A DNA stretch of 64,000 bases, from assembly GCA_025201345.1 (NCBI GenBank), contig JAIXMG010000027.1, forward strand, positions 337,501 to 401,500, in the 5' to 3' direction. Positions within the stretch are counted from its first letter, which is position 1; each line of letters begins with the position of its first letter. This stretch comes from Thamnidium elegans (lineage: Eukaryota; Mucoromycota; Mucoromycetes; Mucorales; Mucoraceae). This document shows, in pieces, positions 34,352-45,900 of this stretch. The notes beneath the pieces are model-generated. The model made no database searches, was not told the DNA's origin, and saw only the letters and a program-made list of their open reading frames with translations. Made by a program: the position numbers and the translations under genes.

Positions 34352-35227
34352 GACTTGTTTACTTGTTATGTTTACAGGTCGGACTGTATATAGTTATCCT
34401 ATCCACTATTCGATATAAGGGTAAATTCGATTGAAGGGTGTATTTCCTCACCCTTAAATAGAGCCGCTACTGTAACGTGTTTAATATGCCAAACGGCAGA
34501 CAATTAAATTTTACATGCCGTGCCTATAATATACGATATTACATTATGGATACCCGTGGCACTATATCGAACTAAATAAGAAGAGTACGAGTTCTGTTTA
34601 AAAGCTTACAGATATGGGTTACATAGCTCTTGACTATTAATAAGAATTTTTTCTTCACTGGAAAATAAAGTCTCTGGCCCTTATGCTTATTTACCATTTG
34701 TAGGACTATTTGGCGTTTGAATGCATACATTATTTTCTAGGTCATTCGTGATATATAATCATAGGAAATACTTCGTTTATTGTATTCGCGCGCCTGGATG
34801 AATCACTTTACGTGTATAATAGCGAATGTTGTATTTTAATATCACCAGGATCAGCTTTGACCTATTCAATTTAAGTAGAGGTACATAGTTTAGATATAGA
34901 CTGTTTAAAACGTTCCTGAGCTATATTCAAAGAAAATATAATTTCAATTTCTAATTCGTCGAAGGTACACGAATTTCAGATCCATTTGAAAAAGAAGCAC
35001 CTTCCTTTCTATTTAGCCAAGAGGCTTAGATCAAGTTCGTAATAGGTAGGTTATTATGATACTGAAAGAATCATACACTTTATGAACCAGCCCTACCAAA
35101 ACTTTGATTTCAAGTTACACCGTAAAAGCCACACCTGAACCGCATTCTCCCCCTTTTTCTTTCGCTAAACTTCATTGTTTCTGACTCTTTTCTTTTTCAC
35201 GCCATCCACCTGATTAGAATCAACGTA
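34352..35227. other. Intergenic, no gene seen
   Basis: No supported gene. The last 100 bases are CT-rich (CCCCTTTTTCTTTCG and following) and resemble a fungal core promoter for the membrane protein gene that follows. Confidence 0.4.
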
Positions 35228-35667
35228 ATGGGTTATACTGAAAAGGTGTGCTGTTGCGTTCCTGTTAGAATGGGTGTATTCATCATGTCATTCTTAATAT
35301 TTGTAAGTTAAACCCGGGAAAACTTACTTTTTTTTTTCGAGAACAATAGAACAATCACAACATAAGGATTAGAATGATTTCCAACTAACTTTAGTTCTCT
35401 TTATCTAGTTTGTTTATTTCTCAGTAACTTGTATTATGTTTTACTATAGAACGGGTATATAAAAAAATAAGGCAAAAATAGTCAAGGATATTCTAATTTT
35501 AATTCAACTCTTAGAATTTACTCAGTGGTCAACACTTCAACAAAATGTTGATGCGCCCTTGACTGTAGAGGTTTTCAACGGAGTATTCTTTTCTTTTATA
35601 ACAGCATTTATTATTTATTGTATTGTATCCATTGTGGGTATGGTAGCTATTGTTTTGGTAAGAGATC

Positions 35668-35698
<31 letters not shown>

Positions 35699-36228
35699 CG
35701 GTAGATATATTTTAACAATGTACAATAGCAACATAGAAAACTAGTTCGTATATACCACATTGTCAACTGGTTTTTTGTTTTATTATTATTTACTACGACT
35801 ATTGCATTTTGGAGTTACTTTAAAACAAAGCAGAATGCTTATGTTAATGACTGTCAGGATATTTACAATATACGAAACAATGCCACTTCAAATCCAATTT
35901 ATACATCAATTCAAATACCCGGGAAACAAATCGTGGCTGGTGGATCAGATAAGTCCGAGTGTATGCAATTCATCAAGACCTTGGTGATCGCTTCTGGTGT
36001 GTGTGTCTTCTTATTTGACTTTTTACAGGTAAATAATAATTATTATTATCATTATTTTGATATTATTATCATTATTTTGATATTAATATCTTTTTTTTTT
36101 CTTTTTTACAAATTAAGCTTTATTGGGCTCGTTCCATCGGTAAGTACGCAATTACGCTAAAGAAACACTATCAACACCAAAGATTGCAAGTAAACGATGA
36201 TGATTTGCTTTCTGTGAGAAGTGATTAA
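35228..36228 (+). CDS. Four-span membrane protein, unknown function
   Basis: Five exons, 35228-35302, 35409-35454, 35515-35657, 35729-36028 and 36118-36228, join in consistent phase to 224 residues. The N-terminus MGYTEKVCCCVPVRMG has a cysteine cluster next to a basic residue, a pattern open to lipidation, before the first membrane segment (FIMSFLIFFVYFSVTCIMFY). Further segments are VFFSFITAFIIYCIVSIVGM, IVNWFFVLLLFTTTIAFWSY and FIKTLVIASGVCVFLFDF. A loop between spans 3 and 4 carries several possible N-glycosylation and cysteine sites (DCQDIYNIRNNATSN ... KSECMQ). The C-terminus is short, basic then acidic (QHQRLQVNDDDLLSVRSD). The topology resembles LAPTM/tetraspan-like proteins, but I cannot name a family. 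The poly(A) run in intron 3 makes that junction less sure. Confidence 0.65.
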
Positions 36229-36905
36229 ATATACCAAACAGCTATATCATTTTTAAATCATATCTACTTTTCTTTTCTGTAAAACGCACACTGTATTCTA
36301 AATAAAAATAAACGCATACCAAATCAACCTTCGTACCCGTCTATTAATAGACAATAGTCAAATGTAGCGCCACAAATTTTCTCACACTTCAATCTCGGAG
36401 ACGATTCGAAATTAAGAGAGGGGTGGTTTATTAGATATACTTTCGAACATGTTTATATTTCGAATAAAGGGGTTTAACGAAATCTTGCTAAAGCGTTTAA
36501 GAGAAGTAAATAGGAAGAACTGGCTTAAAAGTTCTCTGCCAAATAGCCACCCGCCGATATATATAAAAAAAGGGGTTTCCTTTGAATATCGACCAGAAAT
36601 TCTGAGAATATAAATGCATTAATGTATTACAATCGTTACCCATAGCAGCGATAGAAATATTATTCAATATAAGTATTACTTTAACTCTTTTTTCTCCCTT
36701 TTACTAATGTATCCGCAATATTCTTAATGAAGCTTATTGTTCTCTAATAATAAACTTACGTTCGTTTTTAATGTACCGATACTATTTAACACTTATGATT
36801 ATGTAATACATTCAGGGAAAACAAAATGCTTCTAACGATATATTCGATTAAAATAGATCAATGTCATTATATTCTGAAATACTTTATCTGCTTTATTTGG
36901 ATAAT
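36229..36905. other. Convergent intergenic region, no gene seen
   Basis: This contains the 3' flanks of the four-span protein gene (+) and the SDR (-). A run TAAATAAAAATAAAC at about 36299-36313 could be the poly(A) signal of the plus-strand gene. Nothing else is supported. Confidence 0.5.
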
Positions 36906-37874
36906 TTACATTTTTTCTGCTACTAAACGCTCAGAGATATCCCATAGCTTTTTAGCCAATTCTTCATTTTCAACTTCTTCGTGTAAAAAGTCTGTATTGA
37001 TGGCATTATCGCAATAGAATTTACCTTTGACAACATTATCCGAGATAGAGCAAAAGACTCCTGTTGATGCACCAACTGTCAAATCCTTTCGTGTCACTAC
37101 TTCACGTATACATAATTTATAGTTTCTCATATTACTAAGGATATCCCAAACCATTGCAACTGAAATATCACGAAGTAAACTTGAGTCTAACATGACGTTT
37201 CCAGGATGGATACTAACAGCAGTAATATCTACTCCCTCTGCATCAAATCGACGCTGCAATTCGTTGGCGTGATAAATATTGGCAAGTTTTGTTTGTCCGT
37301 AACTTATCATGGTGCTAAATCCATCTTTCTCGCCATTTAAATTATCAAAATCAAGTCCTTTCTTTGGTAAGAACTGAGAATTGGTACAAGAGCTCACATT
37401 GATGATCCGAGAAGGTGCACTAGCCTTGATCTTTTCTGTAAGGAGTTGGACAAGAAGAAAATGACCTAAATGACCCACACCAAATGTCATTTCAAAACCA
37501 TCTTTGGTAAATGCTTTAGTGGAAGAAATTACCCCAGCGTTATTCATAAGTACGTGCAATGGAAGATCAAGTTCTAGAAACGATTGCGCAAATAGTTTGA
37601 TCGATGAAATATCAGATAAATCCAATTGCATAGGAACTAAATCAGCTTCAGGTACAGTTTTTTTAATATGTTCTATTGCTCCATAGGCCTTTTCAAGAGT
37701 ACGACACGGAATGATTATTTTTGCACCCGTACTGGATAGAATACGAGCGGTTTCTAATCCTATACCAGAATTGGAACCAGTAATAATGAATACTTTTCCT
37801 GTTAGGTTGGTATTGTAGATTTTAACTAGCTCTTCGCCAGAAGTGTTCCATTTAATTTTTGTATTCGTTGTCAT
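36906..37874 (-). CDS. Short-chain dehydrogenase, retinol dehydrogenase/WWOX-like
   Basis: A single exon of 322 residues. The N-terminus has the cofactor motif TGSNSGIG (residues 33-40) after TGKVFIITGSNSG, then the NNAG motif in LHVLMNNAGVISS, the catalytic serine in RIINVSSCTNSQ and the YxxxK motif in SYGQTKLANIYHANELQRR. This extended arrangement with HPGNVMLDSSL after the active site is the pattern of the retinol dehydrogenase 11-14/WW-domain oxidoreductase group and its many fungal relatives. Substrate is unknown. It is not close to the three tandem SDRs, which are shorter and intron-rich. A strong inverted repeat lies about 140 bases upstream of the start. Confidence 0.9.
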   Translation of the reverse strand: MTTNTKIKWNTSGEELVKIYNTNLTGKVFIITGSNSGIGLETARILSSTGAKIIIPCRTLEKAYGAIEHIKKTVPEADLVPMQLDLSDISSIKLFAQSFLELDLPLHVLMNNAGVISSTKAFTKDGFEMTFGVGHLGHFLLVQLLTEKIKASAPSRIINVSSCTNSQFLPKKGLDFDNLNGEKDGFSTMISYGQTKLANIYHANELQRRFDAEGVDITAVSIHPGNVMLDSSLLRDISVAMVWDILSNMRNYKLCIREVVTRKDLTVGASTGVFCSISDNVVKGKFYCDNAINTDFLHEEVENEELAKKLWDISERLVAEKM

Positions 37875-38999
37875 ACCGATTTTTTAAAGATAAAAGAAAG
37901 AAAAAGAAAAGAATGTATTTAATTGGAAAGATATACTAATCGTAATCCAGGTACACAAAAATAGTGCAGAGGAAGAGATCACAGGCCCATTTTCCTAAAA
38001 ACAGGAGTTTTTCGTCATATTGTACTTCCACTCTCAATTTACCAGAATCTGGTAAATTGGGAGTGGAAGTACAATATATAAAAAAAACGGTTTATATATT
38101 TTTAAAAGACACGAGAAGATAACTATTATAGGCAAAATTAAATGACATGTGTGTTTCGATCGAAGATGGTAGTGTATCACCAACCTAATCTCTCTCTCTC
38201 TCTTTCTTCTTACAAACAGGACTTTAAGCAATCTTGATATAGGTTTTTGGGGCTTGTTGGCATTCGGTTATATTATGGTAATAGGAAAAGAATAAAACAG
38301 ACATGTGGATTAAATATAGCTTTTTTTTTTCGTGTATCTAACATGATCAAATTTCCTCTCCTATGACGTTGTTCCTAGACGATTAAAACGAAAATTGTGT
38401 CATATTTAAATACAAAAAAAGCGGAAATATGCGGATTGTATTTTTTTTTTTCGCGGCAGTCGTAATAAGATCTATGATTTGCTAGGTGTTTCTGGTACCT
38501 GAATTTTATAATTTGATATGTCACAGATCAATTCGGGGAAGGAGAGGCGGGTTTAAGTGTGATTATGTCGTGCATGAATTTACATATACAATACTTTTCT
38601 TTTTTTTTTACTGTTGGAAGCTGTTATAAAATACAATTGAAAAAATAATAAATGGGTATCGGTATACATTTGTCTCGCTACTGAAAAAAAAAAATAGTTG
38701 CGTTTTTTTTTTGTCAAGTACTGTTGTTGGCGTAATCTATATATATCTCAAAGTAAATAAATGAAATAAAAAGGTACAAGATTCTCGTTTGATCATTGCA
38801 AGCTCTTTTGTAAACTAATGGAGAAAAATACGCTTTAAAAGAAGAAGGGACATTCAATTGCGTTTTACACCTTACGTGACTCGTATTAAGGGAAAATAAA
38901 AAATTTTAGGTGTGCAATGTGGCTTAGAATACAGCCAAAATCAAGGCGGGATACAGGAAAATTTTTGCTCCCTCTCTTTTTCTCATAGAAATTTCAACC
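37875..38999. other. Divergent intergenic region between SDR and L16
   Basis: Apart from the inverted repeat at 38017-38077 (listed separately) I see a CT repeat at about 38190-38204 and several poly(A)/poly(T) tracts. No gene is supported. The 100 bases before 39000 are the L16 promoter and leader. Confidence 0.5.
38017..38077. repeat. Long inverted repeat, 29-nt arms, 3-nt loop
   Basis: The arms 38017-38045 and 38049-38077 are reverse complements with one mismatch (a T/C difference near the middle), separated by AAT. The arm contains GTACTTCCACTCTCAATTTA. The sequence would fold into a single tight hairpin in RNA or a cruciform in DNA. It lies 143-203 bases upstream of the SDR start codon, close to a TATATAAAAAA stretch, so it may fall in the promoter or the 5' leader. 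Confidence 0.92.
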
Positions 39000-39059
39000 A
39001 TGTCTACTTTCGAAAAGGTAAATTTTGAAAACATAAATTCGAAACTCATCAAGTGTGTT

Positions 39060-39096
<37 letters not shown>

Positions 39097-40073
39097 AGTG
39101 TCAGCATTAAGTGGTTACTAACATGTTTTGCCTTTGTTTTTATTAGACTATTGTTATCGATGGCAAAGGTAAAAAGAGAGAGAGAGAGAGATATGAAACA
39201 AGTGGAGTGTAAAAAAAAAAAAAGAGAAATTGCAATGACTGATACGTTTATACACGCTTTAAATAGGTCATTTGTTAGGTCGTCTTGCCAGTATCATTTC
39301 TAAGCAAGCTCTCAATGGCCAAAAGGTTGTTGTTGTTAGATGTGAAGCCTTAAACGTTTCCGGTGAATTCTTCCGTAACAAGTGTATGTAAACTATTTAT
39401 TTTTATTTTCACAGAGAGAGCGAGAGAGAGAGAGAAATTTGATGACCAACGAGGTACACGTAAAAGAAAAAGCAATCGAGTTTTCAGTTCACTCGTAGAA
39501 AAAAAATAATGTTGGCATTAAACAAAATACGCGCACATAGAGAGATAAATAGAGAGAGAGAGAGAGAGAGAGAAAGGGAGGAACCTTGTTTTTTGTATTA
39601 ATGTTTTTTATTTGTTATTAGTGAAGTACCATGCTTACCTCAACAAGCGTTGTCTTGTCAACCCCACTCGTGGTCCTTTCCATTTCCGTGCTCCTTCTCG
39701 TATCTTGTATAAGGCTATCCGTGGTATGGTTCCCCATAAGACTGCCCGTGGTGCCGCTGCCTTAGATCGCATTAAGCTTTTCGAAGGTGTCCCCGCTCCT
39801 TATGACCGTGTTAAGCGTATGGTTATCCCTGCCGCTCTTCGTGTTCTCCGTCTTAAGCCCGGTCGTAAGTATACCACCATTGGTCGTATCTCTCACGAAG
39901 TTGGATGGAAGTACCAAGATGTTGTTGCCAAGCTCGAAGAGAAGCGTAAGGCCAAGTCTGCTGCTTACTACCAACGTAAGACCGCTCTCGCTGCCATCCA
40001 AAAGAAGGCTGTTGAGTCCAAGGCTGATTCCCTCAAGGAAATCAACTCTGCCATCGCTGCTCTCGGCTATTAA
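39000..40073 (+). CDS. RPL16: 60S ribosomal protein L16 (uL13, L13a)
   Basis: A structural protein of the large cytosolic subunit. Four exons, 39000-39017, 39147-39168, 39267-39383 and 39622-40073, give 202 residues, the usual eukaryotic length (yeast 199). The first two exons are very small (MSTFEK, then TIVIDGKG), typical of fungal ribosomal protein genes. [75 protein letters not shown] and the basic C-terminal helix are uL13 hallmarks. Codon use is markedly more C-ending (GTC, ATC, CGT, AAG) than in neighbouring genes, as expected for high expression. Introns carry GA-repeat tracts. Confidence 0.97.
39173..39576. repeat. GA dinucleotide repeats in L16 introns
   Basis: Three separate (GA)n/(AG)n tracts sit in introns 2 and 3 of L16, at about 39174-39191, 39413-39435 and 39550-39574. 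They are intronic and purine-rich on the coding strand. Confidence 0.85.
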
Positions 40074-41160
40074 ATTCCTTTTTGGTTTTCAATTCTTTGA
40101 GAAATTAAAAATAAATGATACTTAAAAAAACATTATTTTTGACAGTTGCGTAAAATCATGATCTGATTATCGGAGTTTTCAATATTTTTTGAAGTGATTT
40201 TAAAAAGGCTTTTGGTCTTCATGTAGTTAGCGTCTGGACGACTGAAAAAACCGTCCGGGCGCTGACTGGGGGAAGACCTTTTGTATGTTCTAAAGAGCTG
40301 TGAGGGGGAGATTTTTTTTTTTGATAAAAAGGATAAGCATCGTACAAGAAATGTAGACATAATTATCGTCGCATGAAATAAGTTCGATAAGTACAGACGA
40401 GCGTATAGATAGATACAAAACAAAATTGTGGTATAATACGTCTTAAATCTTTTTTTATCAACGTACTTATTCCAACCATATCAAATTGATATTTTCCCTT
40501 CGCTTACTCGCAGCGAAAAAAAAAAGATAACCCTGTTAAGATGGTTCCATACACTACGCTGTGTTTTTTAATTATCTCTTTCTTGGTATTGCATGCAAGT
40601 ATGAAACTTTGTACTCAAGTGTTAAAACAGATATATCTACTCTAAACTGTCTATGTGTTATGGGCCGTGTAAATCGTCTTTATTTCTTTGAGATACGGAA
40701 AGAGCTTGAAGTTCTGGGGGAAACGCGCTTAAAAGCACATGTATTTGAATTAACTAAACTACTGTCTACGTTATCAATGTAACTATATCAGATGATACCG
40801 TCGCTAATTCCAGACTCAAAATTTATTATAATGTATAAACGTCTAAGATCAAATAAAGGCTGATGTAATAATGCATTGGTTAGTCACAAGTGAGACATAA
40901 ACCAGGTGCAACCATATAAACATTTGTACCAAGATTATGTTGCACAATTAGATGGGAACCTTGGAATCCCTTGAAAAAGCCGTTTTGACCCGGGTAGTAG
41001 GTATATAAAATATAGATCTATTTATTCTATAGAAAAGTATACCCAACAAATATTTCTAGATATATCATAGGTATTTTTATACAAATAAGTTATTGAGTTT
41101 GATACAAAAGAACCTTTCGGCAAAGTAATTTTATTAAAAGAGAAAAAAGAAATGACATGG
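40074..41160. other. Convergent interval between L16 and THI4
   Basis: Two short open frames (minus 40133-40423 and plus 40561-40782) lack any family resemblance and are not called; the second, with KELEVLGETRLKAHVFELTK, reads like a helical protein fragment and might be gene debris. A candidate THI4 poly(A) signal AATAAA on the minus strand lies at 41130-41135, just beyond the riboswitch aptamer. Confidence 0.45.
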
Positions 41161-41252
41161 GCTAACTTCCGTGCGCTGCTATTATGCAGAAAATCACGTT
41201 CGAAGGGTATGATCTCAGCAAGGAATTAAAAATTCCAAGCACCCCTAGTGCC
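41161..41252 (-). promoter_or_regulatory. TPP (thiamine pyrophosphate) riboswitch aptamer, in the THI4 3' UTR
   Basis: Read on the minus strand, this segment has the thi-box elements in the right order: GGCACUAGGGGUGCU, a short hairpin (GGAAUU-UUU-AAUUCC), CUGAGA, AUACCCUU closing P2, GAACGUGAU, CUGCAUAAUAGCAGCG and CACGGAAGU with UAGCC closing P1. P4 is built from CGUG/CACG where the bacterial thiM aptamer uses CCU/AGG, so the helix is kept by compensating bases. THI4 is on the same strand and its stop codon is 98 bases upstream, so the aptamer is in the 3' UTR. Thiamine pyrophosphate presumably binds and lowers THI4 expression, by splicing or 3'-end processing. Recognition is by consensus pattern; no covariance-model score was computed. 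Confidence 0.92.
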
Positions 41253-41349
41253 GGTCGAGAAGAAATGAACCAATTCCAACCAACAAAAAAACCTGCTTAA
41301 AAAAAGAGAAAGAAAGAAAGAAAGTTAACGCCAAATATCATTAGAAAAT

Positions 41350-42983
<1,634 letters not shown>

Positions 42984-45900
42984 TTATGGCAGTTCTCCAT
43001 CTTCCATTTCTATTCTTCTGTTAGAACTTCGTGCTTTTGGTTCAGATATTATATCTCTACCTTCCATGTCTATTCTTCTCTTTACACCACAAGTTTTGGA
43101 ATCAGGCTCCATATCTTCGTCATCATCTACAATAAAGATAAACCCGCTCTCATCCATTATCTCATCATTGGCTTTATTTCGTTGATTATCCACCACCGAT
43201 ATATGACTCTCATCATGATTTCCTTCATCAAACCCAAACTTAAACCATCGTACGTATGTATTATCAACTCGTTTCGATTTTCTGGCACTGAACAAGCTTA
43301 GACTGATCGGTCCATCGTTATCATGCGGTGGATCACTGGCATAATCCTCAAGCCATTCCCATGGTTTGCTTTGATCTAAACAGGTTTCCAAGTGTTGTTG
43401 TTGTAATTGAGGGTCATTGGTTGGCGGTAATCCAAGCATTGAAGACGCTAATCGGGTATTGGCCAAGTAAACATTATGTGTCAAGAATGGCATAATACGT
43501 TTGACTCGGCTGTGAAACATGGCTGGTACAGACGTTAATTCGCTATGCATAGAACCAAGTAAAATCAAGCTAGCCTTCTTCAATTCTTTAGGAACCTCTA
43601 TTTTTTTAAAAAAATAAAAAGGTTTAAATGTGAGTAATTACTATCTTCTTAAAAAATAAAATAATATTACACATTACCATCAATCAATAATGATACAAAA
43701 TCAAGTGCAAATTCAAAGAAACGTTCTTGACTACCGTTACCATGTACAACAGGATTCTATAATAAATAAAGTTAGTTTATGTGACATTGATATTAAGAAA
43801 AAAAAAAAAACTTACGCCAAGTAACGGAACAAGAACTCGAATCCACTCTAAAATATCGCATTCATCTTCTTTTGGGTGTTCCCAAATTAAAGATGCAAAA
43901 GGCACAACAAGTCGTAATCGAATCAACAAACTAAAAAAAATAAATATATAGTTTAGTATGGTGACATCTTAAGTAATTTTTTTTTTTTGATATTTACCTG
44001 GCACGAATATCTTGTAAAGAAAGCTTCATAGCATCTATCACTTCATCACCCATACTCTCTGGTAATCCTTCTGTGACTAATAATGCAATTGCCATATCCT
44101 ATTTTTTTTTTTAAAAAAAAAGAGGGGTTAAAATAAAATCACTGTAACGCAGCAAAAACTACTTACCACATTATTTTTAACAAGTAAAAGTGCATTAGCA
44201 GCATCTGAATAACAAACATTACTGCCTTGCATTACTTTATAAATAGACATGCCACTCTTAAACCGACTAATCTGTCTAAATACAGTTTTGACAAGATCAA
44301 TCTTCTTTTCATTTGACCAAACATTTTCAGCCAACATGTGTTGTGTAATATTCAAAAAAGCTTGGCTTCGGTAAGCATATTTGGTAGAATCAAATGGTTT
44401 GCCAGGTTCTGTTACTTGCATAAGTAACACATTGTTAGGGAAACTCTGCGTAGGGTCTCCAGCTAATAATCGCTCACCATGATGCAAGAGTTCCAGCAAA
44501 ACTGGCTCACGTAACTCATGTATTAAATTCTTAAAGAACTGGAATCGTCGTTGTGCTTTTACGGGATCTGTATCTTCTTTACCGTCTAATAAAACCACAT
44601 CGTAGAAAAAGTAAACAAATGATTGCAAGTCCTTATTGGGTGAAGACACCGTTTCTGTAGGTGTAGTCATATCCATTGAAATATCATCTCCAAGAATATG
44701 CGGGTTATTGGGATTTTGTGAACTTCCGTCTGATAAAGAAATGTTATCCAGTAACAGATTGACTTGAACCCGACATTGTGCTTCGTTCCACTGACTAACG
44801 TTTAAAAACACTCTATGAAGTTTATCTACAAAATCAGGTGTACTCTCCTGCACAATACCACGTTCACTGACTAGGTTATTACCTCCGATCAGTTCATCGA
44901 CGATATTTAACATTTTCTTCTTCATACGCTTTTCTGTTGTAGCTTCGGCTTCACGTGCTGCAAATCGCTGATATACTCCGTTCAAATCTCGAAGACATGC
45001 TTGTCTAAACCAAGCAATTTGTAGTAAATCTGCTCGAAGCATCACCAGGTCCTGTAATAAACTAGAACTCAACGGTAAATTCGTGGCAATCATGACTAGT
45101 CGTTCCATTAATCCAAACATGGGCTCAATACGATCTAAGCTACTAGCAAGTTGAGACTGTCGCTGTACTTCTAATCGATAAAACTCTTCTATGTGTAGCT
45201 GCCAAGGTGAAAAAGTAGATACCTCTTCTGCTTTGCATTGATTACCAGTTTGTACAATTAAAAGTCGAATCAAAGCAATCAAATTTTGACAAAATACGAC
45301 CAATTTACTTTCCTCTGCATAATTCTGTTGCCCTTCGCGCCCTACGCGTTCAAACCAAGGCAGTGCAAATTGTCTTACCACTGTCCCAAGACTGACAACA
45401 TTATAAGATACAAGAATAGCTACAAAAATAGGAATCCAAGAGCATTCTTGATTCATATCCTCAAAAACGACCTCATTGTTACAAAGCCAATGTATGACTG
45501 GTTCGTCTGCTTGGCCAGTCAGCACGGTATGATTAGCAACATCTTTAATGACACTAGCAAAGACACGCAAGATACGATGAAAATCAAATAAAGCGGGCGA
45601 TATCGATTTTTGATGTAATTTAACTTCTTCTGTAATATTTCTTTCTTTGGCGACGATACGTAATACATCCCCAGCGCTTTCTAAAATGGCACCGATCCAG
45701 CCGGTAGCATTTTGAGACGGTACGCATAAAGATTCAGATACTAGTTGTAATAAATTGGTGACAGGTTCCTTGGCAAGTTGTGAAAGTTCATCTTTGACAG
45801 AGACACCACTGCTATACCGACCTCTCAGTTTTGATTTCACTTGTAAATCTTGTTGTAATTGCGATCGAACCATTTCGTCCATTTGATATCCTTCTTGTAC

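Noticed and set aside
39384..39621. Possible C/D box snoRNA in the L16 intron, since vertebrate L13a introns host U32-U35
   Set aside because: A single UUGAUGA occurs near 39439, but no CUGA D box or terminal stem was found; the intron is mostly GA repeats.
40133..40782. Two short frames between L16 and THI4, considered as the gene that could own the riboswitch as a 5' leader
   Set aside because: The plus-strand frame has the wrong orientation; the minus-strand frame is over 700 bases beyond the aptamer, has no family resemblance and no spliced link. THI4 itself is the obvious partner.
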